DNA of 64,000 bases from Roseicyclus sediminis (GCF_025515305.1 NZ_JAOPHT010000010.1:80481-144480); one strand, 5' to 3'. Positions 8,637-17,906 are shown, counted from the stretch's first letter. Made by a program: numbers and translations. The notes: generated by a model not told the origin, from the letters alone.

Positions 8637-9517
8637 CCCGCATGCTCCGCCAGATGCCGGCCGAGATCGGCCAGCGCCGCGTCCGCGGCCGGCGCACGCC
8701 CGGCATGGAGTTGCCAGACATGCTGCAGACCCGGCCAGAGGTCGAGGCTGGCATCGTCCATCGCCTCGACCAGGCGGCGCCCGTCCTCGGCCAGCGCCTC
8801 GCCTGCGCCAGCCTGGATCAGGGTCGGAGGCAAGCCGCGGAGATCGCCGAGAAGCGGCGAGATGGCGGGATCGGCGGGGTCGGTGCCCGCAAGGTAGGCG
8901 TCCATGATGCGCCGGGGCCACGCCGGCGGTATCAGGATTTCCCCCGGCGCGTTCCTCATCCGCAGGGCGATGTCGCTCGCCAGATCGGCGATGGGCGCGA
9001 TCAGGCCGAGCGCGCGGGGCAGGGGCTGGCCCCGGTCGCGCAGGTCCATCGCGAGCAGCAGGGCCAGGCAGCCGCCCGCGCTGTCGCCGCACAGGCCCAC
9101 GGGCGTTCCGGCCTCGTCGGCGATGTTCTCCCAGGCGGCGATCACGTCGTGGCGCGCGGCTGGAAAGGGATGCTCCGGCGCGAGCCGGTAGCGTGGCAGG
9201 ACGACCCGCATTCCCGCCGCCGCACCAAGCCCCGCGGCAAGCCCCGCATGCGTTTCCGGCCCGCCGATGGTGAAGCCGCCGCCGTGGATGTAGACGATCA
9301 GCGGCGCGTCTCCGGCGACGCCCGGCGCGGTGATCCAAAGGTGGCCGTTCCCGTCGAGCCGCCGCTGCGTCCCCGGCGGCATGCCCGTCGTCAGGCGCGC
9401 GGTCGTCCGGAACATCCAGCGCAGCAATGGCTGATGGGCCACGAGCGCGAGGGCAGGGCGTTCGACCCATCGGGCCACGCCGCACCACAGGCGATCCTTG
9501 AGCGTCAGGTCCCTCAT
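8633..9517 (-). CDS. Alpha/beta hydrolase, hormone-sensitive-lipase-type esterase
   Basis: This 294-residue cytosolic hydrolase has the oxyanion motif YIHGGGFTIGG and the nucleophile elbow GLCGDSAGGCLALL. Those are typical of HSL-family carboxylesterases. The His of the triad is likely in the C-terminal LWPGLQHVWQLH region. The gene overlaps the exonuclease gene upstream and the ligase gene downstream by 4 nt each, so all three are one translational unit. An esterase between these repair genes is unusual. The substrate is unknown. Confidence 0.88.
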   Translation of the reverse strand: MRDLTLKDRLWCGVARWVERPALALVAHQPLLRWMFRTTARLTTGMPPGTQRRLDGNGHLWITAPGVAGDAPLIVYIHGGGFTIGGPETHAGLAAGLGAAAGMRVVLPRYRLAPEHPFPAARHDVIAAWENIADEAGTPVGLCGDSAGGCLALLLAMDLRDRGQPLPRALGLIAPIADLASDIALRMRNAPGEILIPPAWPRRIMDAYLAGTDPADPAISPLLGDLRGLPPTLIQAGAGEALAEDGRRLVEAMDDASLDLWPGLQHVWQLHAGRAPAADAALADLGRHLAEHAG

Positions 9518-10527
9518 GCCGCGCCCTCACCTTCCGGGGCCTCGTCGAGGCTTTCGCCTCCGAATTCCGTCTCGACCACGCCGGCCTCGTAGCCCTGTTC
9601 GGACAGCCAGCGCGCGAAGCTCTGGGTGTAGCCGTGGGTGACGAAGACGCGGCTTGCGCCCGTGGCGGCGATGGCCGCGTTCAGCCCGTCCCAGTCGGCA
9701 TGGTCGGAAACGACGAAGCCCCTGTCCGCCGCACGCCGCCGCCGCACCCCCCTGAGCCGCATCCAGCCCGAGGCGAACCCGGTTGAGACCGGCCCGAGGC
9801 GACGCATCCAGGCCGATCCCAGCGCAGAGGGCGGCGCGAGCACCATCGCGCCCGGATGGGCCTTGAGGTCGGTTCCGGCCGTGATCTGAATGGTGTCGGG
9901 GAGGGACAGGCCCTGCGCGCGCAGCACCTCCGTCACCGCCTCGATCGCGCCATGCGTGAGGATCGGGCCGATGGACGGGTCGAGCAGCCGCAGGATGCGC
10001 TGCGCCTTGCCGAGCGCGTAGACGCCGAGGACCGCGCGCTTGCCCGCTGCCGCCGTCTCGGCCCACCAGGCGTTGAGGTCACGCGCCAGCGCCTCTTGCG
10101 GGGTCCAGGCGTAGATCGGCAGGCCGAAGGTCGATTCGGTGATGAAGGTATGGCAGCGCACCGGCTCGAACGGTTCGGACAGGCCGTCATCCACGGTCTT
10201 GTAGTCGCCCGAGACGACCCAGACCTCGCCGCCGACCTCGACCCGGATCTGCGCCGAGCCCGGCACATGGCCGGCGGGGTGGAAGCTGAACGTGGCGCCG
10301 CCGATCCGCAGCGTCTCGCCATAGCGCACGGTGTCGAGCCGTATGTCGCCGAGCCTGTGGCGAATGACAGGCGCGGCCTCCCCGGTCGAGAGATAGGCGC
10401 CATGGCCCGGCCGGGCATGGTCCGAATGGCCATGGGTGATGAGCGCGCGGGGCACCGGGCGCCAGGGGTCGATGTGGACATCGGCCGCCGGGCAGTAGAG
10501 GCCGGCTTCGGTGAATTCCAGGACCAT
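9514..10527 (-). CDS. Ligase-associated DNA damage-response exonuclease (metallo-beta-lactamase fold)
   Basis: This 337-residue protein has the metallo-beta-lactamase HGHSDHARPGHG motif near residue 32, the VSGDYK strand and a C-terminal FVTHGYTQSFARWL segment. It is the mRNA 3'-end-processing-factor-like exonuclease that accompanies the ATP-dependent ligase found two genes downstream. Family members are proposed to trim DNA ends before ligation. It is first in the exonuclease-esterase-ligase operon. The helicase and PdeM endonuclease that often complete this set are not in the window. Confidence 0.88.
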   Translation of the reverse strand: MVLEFTEAGLYCPAADVHIDPWRPVPRALITHGHSDHARPGHGAYLSTGEAAPVIRHRLGDIRLDTVRYGETLRIGGATFSFHPAGHVPGSAQIRVEVGGEVWVVSGDYKTVDDGLSEPFEPVRCHTFITESTFGLPIYAWTPQEALARDLNAWWAETAAAGKRAVLGVYALGKAQRILRLLDPSIGPILTHGAIEAVTEVLRAQGLSLPDTIQITAGTDLKAHPGAMVLAPPSALGSAWMRRLGPVSTGFASGWMRLRGVRRRRAADRGFVVSDHADWDGLNAAIAATGASRVFVTHGYTQSFARWLSEQGYEAGVVETEFGGESLDEAPEGEGAA

Positions 10528-10593
10528 GGTCCAGATATAGGTGCAGCGGGGCCGCCAGCGAAAGCCCGGGCGACGAAACCGGTCCTCGGTGCG

Positions 10594-11652
10594 TCAGCCC
10601 TCCTCCTCCGTCAGAAGCCGGAGTTCGCCCGCTTCCTCCAGCCCGCGGATCGCCGCGACGACCGCCTGCATCGCGGCCTCGCCCGCCGCCTCGCGCGGGG
10701 CGCCGGCGGCCTCCGCCTCGTCGCGGAGCTGTTCGGCCATGCGCTTGGACATGTTCTCCAGCAGGAATTCCACGGCAAGCGGCGCCTGCACGAGGCCCGC
10801 GGCAAGGGCCGTCTTCAGCGTCTCGCCGTCGACCGCGCGCGTGATCCGGGGCACATCGGCGGCCTCCACGCGCTTGGGGATATGGTGGAAGGTGAAGATC
10901 GCGCGCCGGACCTCGCCGGCGAATGCGGCGTCCCGGGCATCCAGACCTTCGAGCACCGCCTCCCGTGCGGCCGTGTTCACGGCGTTCAGGATCGCGCCCA
11001 CGCGCTGCACCGGACCGGTTGGGAAGGCACGCTTCGGCTCGGCCACGATCTGGGCGTGAAGCTGCTCGCCGATGCGCAGGATGGTCTCGGGCTGGACCGT
11101 GTCGGTCAGCGCGACGGCATGGGCGATCAGTTCCGCCCGGGCGGGCGCAAGTTCGGACAGGAGGCTCGCCGCCTTCGCGACGCTGAGCTTGGACAGGAGT
11201 ATCGCGCAGATCTCCGCGCTTTCCTCCGCCAGGATGGGGCGCAGGCGCGCGGGGTCCATCGCGGCGAGGCGCAGCCAGGGATCGGTGCCATCGCCGATCT
11301 CGGCCTCCGCCTTCAGCCCGTCGCGCGCCAGCGACGAGATGTGCGGATCGAGGATTTCGAGCACGTCATGCATCCCCCGCGGCATGGTGAGCGCGAGGTT
11401 GTCGAGCGCGCCCGTGAACTCCCGGACGATGCCGGCCAGCGTGGCGCGGTCGATCTGTCCCAGCCCCGACATCGCCCGGGCGAGGTCGCCCTGCTGGGCC
11501 GGTGTCAGCCGGTCGAGACCGGGCGATACGCCCTGGCTCAACAGAAGCCGCACGATCACGGCGGCCTTCTGGCGGCGGTTCATCCGTTTCGGCGTGATAT
11601 CCGCCATGTGCGCCGCGGCATCCTCCGCGGCGAGCGTCGGCATCAGTCCCAT
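10594..11652 (-). CDS. fliG: FliG-like flagellar motor switch protein, isolated
   Basis: This 352-residue protein has the FliG layout: an N-terminal helical domain starting RMNRRQKAAVIVRLLLSQG, a middle domain around LLSELAPARAELIAHAVALTDTV, and a C-terminal FliG domain with FTFHHIPKRVEAADVPRITRAVDGETLKTALA. FliG forms the torque ring of the flagellar switch at the cytoplasmic membrane. No other flagellar genes lie within the window. It may be an orphan copy, a second-system FliG, or a diverged relative with a new role. The charged torque-helix signature is only partly visible by eye. Confidence 0.75.
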   Translation of the reverse strand: MGLMPTLAAEDAAAHMADITPKRMNRRQKAAVIVRLLLSQGVSPGLDRLTPAQQGDLARAMSGLGQIDRATLAGIVREFTGALDNLALTMPRGMHDVLEILDPHISSLARDGLKAEAEIGDGTDPWLRLAAMDPARLRPILAEESAEICAILLSKLSVAKAASLLSELAPARAELIAHAVALTDTVQPETILRIGEQLHAQIVAEPKRAFPTGPVQRVGAILNAVNTAAREAVLEGLDARDAAFAGEVRRAIFTFHHIPKRVEAADVPRITRAVDGETLKTALAAGLVQAPLAVEFLLENMSKRMAEQLRDEAEAAGAPREAAGEAAMQAVVAAIRGLEEAGELRLLTEEEG

Positions 11653-11792
11653 GGTCCACCCGTCATCTCGCGCCGTTCGCGCCCTCGCGCACGGCCTTGC
11701 ACCCGAGGTCGATCCTCATGCGACAGCGGTTAAGACCGGCTTGACGCGCCGGAATGCAAACCCTTGAATTCGAGTGGTATTGGCGGGATCGC

Positions 11793-12335
11793 TCAGTAGC
11801 CGACGGGCGCCCCTGCCGCGAGGCCGCGCGACAGGGCGCGGTCAGGCCAGCTTCCAGCCCCGCCGCGCGCGCGGATCTCGGCCAGCTGCATCCCGGCGTC
11901 CTCAGACCTGCCCGCCGCGATCAGGGCGAGGCCCATGTAGGCGCGCGCCAGGAGGTTGCCGGGATCGGCGGCAAGGGCGCGGTCGTAGATCGGCAGCGCG
12001 GTGTCGATCCGGCCGGCACGGCCATGGGCGAAGGCGGTCAGCGTCAGGACCTCGGATGCCTCGGGTGCGCCGGAGCGTTGGAGGAGTTCCAGCGCATCGT
12101 CGCTCCGCCCGGCATAGGCCAACTCGCGGGCCGTGCGCCGCAGGATGTCCTCGGGCAGGCGGCTCTGCTCGATGGCGGTGCAGGCCTCCGTCTCGGCATC
12201 CCAGACCTGCCCGGCCGGGCATTCGGTCGTCGTCCGCGTGGGGGCGGGCGGGCTGTCGTCCTCCGGGCCGATGGCGAGCGCCGGTCCGGCGAGGCAGAAG
12301 GCGAACGCAGCGACAAGGGGAAGGGGCCGGGGCAT
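11793..12335 (-). CDS. Secreted TPR-like protein with CxxGxxWD motif
   Basis: This 180-residue protein has a signal peptide (MPRPLPLVAAFAFCLAGPALA), then a short Cys motif ECPAGQVWDAETEACTAI near residues 40-57. A helical repeat region follows (ARELAYAGRSDDALELLQRSG ... PIYDRALAADPGNLLARAYMGLAL), which looks like two to three tetratricopeptide repeats. It is probably periplasmic. The Cys-x2-Gly-x2-Trp-Asp-x6-Cys element is shared with the small secreted protein encoded just upstream at 12411-12575. The function is unknown; the TPRs suggest protein binding. Confidence 0.7.
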   Translation of the reverse strand: MPRPLPLVAAFAFCLAGPALAIGPEDDSPPAPTRTTTECPAGQVWDAETEACTAIEQSRLPEDILRRTARELAYAGRSDDALELLQRSGAPEASEVLTLTAFAHGRAGRIDTALPIYDRALAADPGNLLARAYMGLALIAAGRSEDAGMQLAEIRARGGAGSWPDRALSRGLAAGAPVGY

Positions 12336-12354
12336 TTCGCGTTCTCCGGTCAAC

Positions 12355-12386
12355 AAAAACCGCGCCCCGGACGGGCCGGCGCGCGG
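12355..12386 (-). terminator. Intrinsic terminator between two secreted-protein genes
   Basis: The arms at 12360-12370 and 12376-12386 form an 11-bp stem with one mismatch and a 5-nt loop, followed on the minus strand by TTTTTG. It lies 24 bp after the stop of the 54-residue gene and about 20 bp before the start of the 180-residue gene. It may therefore end the first transcript or act as an attenuator between the two. Confidence 0.65.
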
Positions 12387-12410
12387 ATTGTTTTCAGGCC
12401 TGTGGAAGGC

Positions 12411-12575
12411 TCAGCTGCTGACGGAGGGCACGCAAGCCTGGGTCGTCGCGTCCCAGACGGTTCCTTCGCTGCAGCTCATGGTGACTTCGTGGGCACTGCC
12501 CCAGCTGCACTCGGCCATGGCGAGGCCGGGTGCCGCGGTGAGGACGAGGGCGGCCAAGAGGGTCCTGATCGACAT
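12411..12575 (-). CDS. Small secreted protein with CxxGxxWD motif
   Basis: This 54-residue protein has a clear signal peptide (MSIRTLLAALVLTAAPGLAMA), leaving a ~33-residue mature peptide. The mature part contains four Cys and the motif MSCSEGTVWDATTQACVP. The same Cys-x2-Gly-x2-Trp-Asp-x6-Cys pattern occurs in the next gene downstream. The pattern recalls the N-terminal half of peritrophin-A chitin-binding domains (C..G.VFD....C), but it is too short to assign. Automated pipelines have mislabelled similar short proteins; I assign no enzymatic role. Confidence 0.7.
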   Translation of the reverse strand: MSIRTLLAALVLTAAPGLAMAECSWGSAHEVTMSCSEGTVWDATTQACVPSVSS

Positions 12576-12722
12576 GTCGCGTCTCCTGTCGGATAGATCG
12601 GTTGGTCGTCGTCTTCGTGCAGGACAAAGGCTAGCACGGGTGGCGCGAAAGGCAAAACGATCGCGCGCGCCGCCCGCGCACGGCTTTGTGAATGCCTTGA
12701 AAACGGGCATCTGACCGCGGAT

Positions 12723-13802
12723 TCAGCCCCGGAAGTGCTTTGACAGCTTCAGGCCCTGGCCCTGGTAGTTGGACGAAAGGTCCGCGCCGTAGAGGCGCTC
12801 GGGCGCGCTGGCCATCCGTTCGTACACGAGCCGCCCCACCACCTGCCCGTGTTCAAGGACGAAGGGCGCCTCGTGGCAGCGCACCTCGAGCACGCCGCGT
12901 GCGGGCACCCCATGACCGAAGCCGGGGTCGAAGAAGCCCGCGTAGTGCACTCGGAACTCGCCGACCATGGCGATGTAGGGGGCCATCTCGGCGGCGCAGT
13001 CGGGCGGAATGCTCACCGCCTCCTGACTGACGAGGATGTAGAAGGCGCCGGGATCGAGGATCAGGTGCCCGGCCTCGGGGCGGAGCTCCTCCCAGAAATC
13101 GGCGACGGCGTGGACACCGACCTGCGTGAGGTCGATCACGCCTGCATGGGGTTTTGCGCGGTAACCGACGATGCCGCCCGGTCCCGGCGTCAGGTCGACG
13201 GAAAAGCCCAGACCATCATCGATCAGTGCACCGTTGCCGCCCGTCACCAGGGGGCTTTCGGCATGGCGCGCGGCCAGTTCCTCGTCGGACAGAACCGCCT
13301 CGCCGATCCGGAAACGGATCTGGTTCAGCCTCAGACCCGGCTTGACCAGCACCGAGAAGGACCTTGGGCAGATCTCGGCGTAGAGCGGGCCCGTGTAGCC
13401 CGGTGCGATGCGGTCGAACTCGGTTCCGTCATCCGTCACCACGCGCGTCAGGCAATCGACGCGCCCGGTCGAGCTTTTTGCGTTCGCCACCGCCGAGACC
13501 CCGACGGGAAGCGCGAGCGCCTCCATCAGAGGCACCACGTAGACGCAGCCCTTTTCCAGCACCGCGCCGTGCGACAGGTCCATGCGGTGCATCTCGAATT
13601 CTGGCAGCCGCTCGGCCAGCGTCCGGCCCTTGCCGGTCAGGAACGAGGCGCGCACCCGGTAGGCGACATGGCCGAGCCGGAGATCGAGGCTTGCGGGCTG
13701 GATCTGCGCGGGATCGACGGCAGGCTCGGCATGGATGGCGCCGCGCGCGATCATGTCACGGATCGCGTGGTCGGGCAGGACGCCGGCTTGGGTCTCGGTC
13801 AT
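12723..13802 (-). CDS. dcd: dCTP deaminase, double-length alphaproteobacterial form
   Basis: This 359-residue protein is about twice the usual ~190 residues of Dcd. The N-terminal half contains IQPASLDLRLGHVAYR, the ANAKSSTGRVD substrate loop and IAPGYTGPLYAEI. The C-terminal half repeats the fold with LILDPGAFYILVSQE, AEMAPYIAMVGEFRVHYAGFFDPGFG and LEVRCHEAPFVLEHGQ. Dcd converts dCTP to dUTP in dTMP synthesis, working as a trimer. Tandem fusion is known in alphaproteobacteria. The ATG at 13802 was chosen because the upstream frame runs through a terminator and a tRNA gene. Confidence 0.88.
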   Translation of the reverse strand: MTETQAGVLPDHAIRDMIARGAIHAEPAVDPAQIQPASLDLRLGHVAYRVRASFLTGKGRTLAERLPEFEMHRMDLSHGAVLEKGCVYVVPLMEALALPVGVSAVANAKSSTGRVDCLTRVVTDDGTEFDRIAPGYTGPLYAEICPRSFSVLVKPGLRLNQIRFRIGEAVLSDEELAARHAESPLVTGGNGALIDDGLGFSVDLTPGPGGIVGYRAKPHAGVIDLTQVGVHAVADFWEELRPEAGHLILDPGAFYILVSQEAVSIPPDCAAEMAPYIAMVGEFRVHYAGFFDPGFGHGVPARGVLEVRCHEAPFVLEHGQVVGRLVYERMASAPERLYGADLSSNYQGQGLKLSKHFRG

Positions 13803-13851
13803 GGTCGGCGGTCTTTCTGGAGCAACGGGTCCGCAGCAGGGGCGGGGCACA

Positions 13852-13890
13852 GAAAAGACCGGCCTGCGCCCGAGGGCAAGGCCGGTTTTC
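13852..13890 (-). terminator. Terminator downstream of tRNA-Pro
   Basis: An inverted repeat (ACCGGCCTTGC on the minus strand, pairing with GCAGGCCGGT, one bulged base, ~8-nt loop) is followed by CTTTTC on the minus strand and also has TTTT on the plus side. It lies about 30 bp past the tRNA 3' end and should end the tRNA transcript before dcd. Confidence 0.6.
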
Positions 13891-13918
13891 CGCCTCGCGG
13901 CGGCACTTTGGTCGGTAT

Positions 13919-13995
13919 TGGTCGGGCTAGCAGGACTTGAACCTGCGACCTTCCGTCCCCCAGACGGACGCGCTACCAGGCTGCGCCATAGCCCG
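13919..13995 (-). tRNA. tRNA-Pro (anticodon GGG)
   Basis: On the minus strand the gene starts CGGGCTATGGCGCAGCC and shows a 7-bp acceptor stem (CGGGCTA pairing with TAGCCCG). The D-arm contains AGCCTGGTAGCG, the anticodon loop is CTGGGGG within TCCGT/ACGGA, and the T-arm contains GGTTCAAGTCC. The discriminator A is followed by an encoded CCA (13919-13921). The loop gives anticodon GGG, reading CCC/CCU proline codons. The C1-G72 pair is typical of bacterial tRNA-Pro. Confidence 0.95.
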
Positions 13996-14093
13996 ACTTG
14001 GGGCGGTTCTAGCGATTTTGCCGCCACGCGCAAGGGGGCGAGGGCAGGGATCGGTCCGAGGGCCGACAAAGCGCCGTGCCGGACCGGCCCGGG

Positions 14094-14954
<861 letters not shown>

Positions 14955-15000
14955 CGCCACTCCCGCGTTCTGGCCGCCTCCGGTTCGCGGCGCCTCGATG

Positions 15001-15303
15001 TCAGCTACGGTTACCGGCCGCGACCCTGTCCTTCATGAGGTGGGAGGGCCGGAAGGTGAGAACCCGGCGGGGGCTGATCGGAACCTCCTCGCCGGTCTTG
15101 GGGTTGCGCCCGACCCGCGCGCTCTTGGAGCGGACCGAGAAGGTACCGAACGACGACACCTTGACCTGTTCGCCGTCCACGAGCGCGTCCGACATCAGTT
15201 CCAGCACGCGCTCCACCAGTTGCGCGCTCTCGTTGCGGCTGAGGCCAACCTCGCGGAATACCGCTTCGGAGAGGTCCATCCGCGTCAGAGTCTTTCCGGC
15301 CAT
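15001..15303 (-). CDS. ihfA: Integration host factor subunit alpha
   Basis: This 100-residue DNA-bending protein starts [31 protein letters not shown]. It contains [30 protein letters not shown] with the intercalating NPKTG hairpin and ends [14 protein letters not shown]. It heterodimerises with IHF-beta and bends DNA in replication, recombination and transcription. Its position between fabH and the merR-type gene is conserved in the group. The length is typical. Confidence 0.96.
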   Translation of the reverse strand: MAGKTLTRMDLSEAVFREVGLSRNESAQLVERVLELMSDALVDGEQVKVSSFGTFSVRSKSARVGRNPKTGEEVPISPRRVLTFRPSHLMKDRVAAGNRS

Positions 15304-15405
15304 CGTCTCACGTCCCCCGCATTTTTCTGCTGCGCAGGATGCGGGAAGCGATTTCTCAAGTCAATGCAGGGGTTTGAACGCCGGTATTCGAGTGGCGGAT
15401 CATCG

Positions 15406-16380
15406 CTACCAGCGGATCACCACGGAACCCCAGGCAAGGCCGCCGCCAATCGCCTCGGCGACCAGCAGATCGCCCCGGCGGATGCGGCCGTCCTGGACCG
15501 CCACCGACAGCGCCAGCGGGATCGAGGCGGCCGATGTATTGCCGTGATCCTGCACGGTCACGACGACCCGTTCCATGTCCACGCCCATCTTCTGCGCGGT
15601 GCGCGTGATGATCCGGAGGTTGGCCTGGTGCGGTACGATCCAGTCGATATCGGCCGGGTTCACACCCGCCCGCTCCATCGCCGTCTCGGCCGTTTCAGCA
15701 AGTTTTTCAACCGCATGGCGGAAAACCTCGCGGCCCTCCATGCGCAGGACGCCGGCCGCGCCGTTGCTCGACACGCCGCCGTCCACGTAGAGAAGTTCGC
15801 GATAGCGTCCGTCGGAATGGAGGTCGGTGGCGAGGATGCCGCGATCCTCGGGACCGCCGGTGCCTTCCTGCGCCTCCAGCACGATCGCACCCGCCCCGTC
15901 GCCGAAGAGGACGCAGGTCGACCGGTCGGTCCAGTCCATGATCCGACTGAAGGTCTCGGCGCCGATGACGATGACGCGCCGCGCCTGGCCCGACAGGATC
16001 AGCGCGTTGGCATTGGCAAGGGCGTAGACGAATCCGGCGCAGACCGCCTGGACGTCGAATGCGAATCCCCTCTCCATCCCCAGGCCCGCCTGCACCATCG
16101 TGGCGACCGACGGGAAGGTGAGGTCCGGCGTCGAGGTGGCAACGACGACGGCGTCGATGTCGGCAGCGGTCAATCCCGCCATCTCCAGCGCGCCTCTTGC
16201 GGCGGCGATGGCCATCGCGCTCGTCGTCTCGCCCTCGGCCGCGAAATGTCGCCGTTCGATGCCCGAGCGGCTGCGGATCCATTCGTCCGTCGTGTCGAGC
16301 GAGGCCTCGAATTCGCTGTTCTCCACCACGCGTTCGGGAAGGTAGTGGCCGACGCCAAGGGGAACGGCACGCAGCGTCAT
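15406..16380 (-). CDS. fabH: Beta-ketoacyl-ACP synthase III
   Basis: This 324-residue enzyme condenses acetyl-CoA with malonyl-ACP to start fatty acid synthesis. The catalytic triad is visible: Cys near 114 in DVQAVCAGFVYAL, His in WIVPHQANLRI and Asn in DHGNTSAASIP. The TTDEWIRSRSGIERRHFA segment near residue 30 is the FabH dimer/CoA region. The ATG overlaps the plsX stop by 4 nt, so it is translationally coupled in the rpmF-plsX-fabH operon. Confidence 0.97.
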   Translation of the reverse strand: MTLRAVPLGVGHYLPERVVENSEFEASLDTTDEWIRSRSGIERRHFAAEGETTSAMAIAAARGALEMAGLTAADIDAVVVATSTPDLTFPSVATMVQAGLGMERGFAFDVQAVCAGFVYALANANALILSGQARRVIVIGAETFSRIMDWTDRSTCVLFGDGAGAIVLEAQEGTGGPEDRGILATDLHSDGRYRELLYVDGGVSSNGAAGVLRMEGREVFRHAVEKLAETAETAMERAGVNPADIDWIVPHQANLRIITRTAQKMGVDMERVVVTVQDHGNTSAASIPLALSVAVQDGRIRRGDLLVAEAIGGGLAWGSVVIRW

Positions 16381-17474
16381 GCCTGCTCCTCGCGGGTCTG
16401 CATCGCGAGCGCTGCGGCATGTTCGGCCTGCGCGATCCGGGTGGCCAGACGCTGGTTGAAACCGGACGCCGCGAGCCGCGCGCCGAGCTTGATCGCCGCC
16501 GCGAAACCGGTCGCGTCGGAGGAGCCGTGCGATTTCACCACCGTGCCGTTGAGGCCGAGGAACACGCCGCCATTCACGTTGCGCGGGTCGATGCGCTTGG
16601 ACAGCCGGCGGAGCGAGGTATAGGCGAGAAGTGCCGCGATCCGGCTGAGCGGCGAGTAGCGGAAGGCCTCGCCCATCAGGTCGCGGATCATCCGCGCGGT
16701 GCCCTCGCCGGTCTTCAGGGCGACGTTTCCGGTGAAGCCGTCGGTCACCACCACGTCGACCTTGTCGGATGGCAGGTCGACGCCCTCGACGAAGCCCACG
16801 AAATCGAAATCCGCCGCCGGCGCGACCCGAGCGATGAGGTCGGCGGCGACCTTGATCTCGGCCCGGCCCTTGTATTCCTCGGTGCCGACGTTCAGCACGC
16901 CCACACGCGGACGCTCGAGGTCGAGACCGTTGCGCGCATAACTCGCCCCCATCAGCGCGTATTGCAGAAGGTCCTCGGCGTCGGCGCGGATATCGGCGCC
17001 CGCATCCAGCATCACGTTGAAGCCGGAGGGATTGCGCGAGGGCCAGAGGCAGGCGATCGCGGGACGGTTCACGCCCTCGATCTTCCGCAGCCGCGTCATC
17101 GACATGAGCATGAGCGCGCCGGTGTTCCCGCAGGAAATTGCGACCGGCGCCTCGCCGGCGCGGACGGCCTCGATCGCGGACCACATCGACGTGCCCTTGC
17201 CGTGGCGAAGCACGTTCGAGGGCTTGTCGTCCATGCGAACGACATCATCGGTGTGGCGTAGCTCGCACCGCTTGGCGAGCGCGCCGCGCTTTTCGAGAAG
17301 CCGCTCCAGCTCGGGGCGGTTTCCATGCACGATGAAGCGCAGATCGGGGTTCTTTTCGACGGCCTTCGCCATCCCGCCGATCACCGCGGCGGGGCCCTGG
17401 TCTCCGCCCATAGCGTCAATCGAGAGGACCGTTCCCGGAATCCTGCCGCCCGTGAGCGCCGTTCCGTCGGTCAT
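16377..17474 (-). CDS. plsX: Phosphate acyltransferase PlsX
   Basis: This 365-residue enzyme makes acyl-phosphate from acyl-ACP for phospholipid synthesis (PlsX/PlsY route). Landmarks are TVLSIDAMGGDQGPAAVIGG, ISCGNTGALMLMS, NPSGFNVMLDAGAD and VVTDGFTGNVALKTGEG. The ATG at 17474 is followed directly by the family N-terminus; the 28 in-frame codons upstream cross the gap to rpmF and look non-coding. It lies 31 bp after rpmF and overlaps fabH. Confidence 0.96.
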   Translation of the reverse strand: MTDGTALTGGRIPGTVLSIDAMGGDQGPAAVIGGMAKAVEKNPDLRFIVHGNRPELERLLEKRGALAKRCELRHTDDVVRMDDKPSNVLRHGKGTSMWSAIEAVRAGEAPVAISCGNTGALMLMSMTRLRKIEGVNRPAIACLWPSRNPSGFNVMLDAGADIRADAEDLLQYALMGASYARNGLDLERPRVGVLNVGTEEYKGRAEIKVAADLIARVAPAADFDFVGFVEGVDLPSDKVDVVVTDGFTGNVALKTGEGTARMIRDLMGEAFRYSPLSRIAALLAYTSLRRLSKRIDPRNVNGGVFLGLNGTVVKSHGSSDATGFAAAIKLGARLAASGFNQRLATRIAQAEHAAALAMQTREEQA

Positions 17475-17505
17475 TCCCGCGCCCCGTCGCTCTCGCCGCG
17501 ACCGG

Positions 17506-17712
17506 TCAGGCCGCGTCTTCGTCGAGATCGACCTCGTCGGCCTGCGCCACGACCTCACGGTCGTTGTAGAAGCCGCAGGACGGGCAGACGTGATGCGGGC
17601 GCTTCAGCTCGCCGCAGGAGGGGCACTCGTTGGGGTTCGCACCCTCGAGCGCATCGTGGGCGCGGCGCATGTTGCGGCGGGACCGCGTCACTCGGTTCTG
17701 GGGGACAGCCAT
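17506..17712 (-). CDS. rpmF: 50S ribosomal protein L32
   Basis: This 68-residue ribosomal protein starts [20 protein letters not shown]. It carries two CxxC pairs (CPSC, CPSC) forming the L32 zinc ribbon and ends in an acidic tail. It is first in the minus-strand operon rpmF-plsX-fabH-ihfA-merR. A sigma-70-like promoter lies about 195 bp upstream. Confidence 0.97.
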   Translation of the reverse strand: MAVPQNRVTRSRRNMRRAHDALEGANPNECPSCGELKRPHHVCPSCGFYNDREVVAQADEVDLDEDAA

Positions 17713-17906
17713 GTCTCAACCTCGAATTTCCGGGTCCGACCGCGCATCCTGCGACCGCCGTCCCGATGTGTCTCGTCCGTGTCTCGTTTCGCCTCGATCC
17801 GCCGCTGCCGCCCGTGAAGGGTGACGATGCGTCCGGTAGCGTCCCGCCCGCGCCGCCTGAGGCGCAAGGAAAAAAGGGCCACGTCCGGGGGGCGAATGAG
17901 GCCGGG

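Noticed and set aside
9856..11733. 625-codon plus-strand frame opposite the exonuclease and fliG genes
   Set aside because: It is antisense to two well-supported genes and has the typical low-information composition of GC-rich shadow frames.
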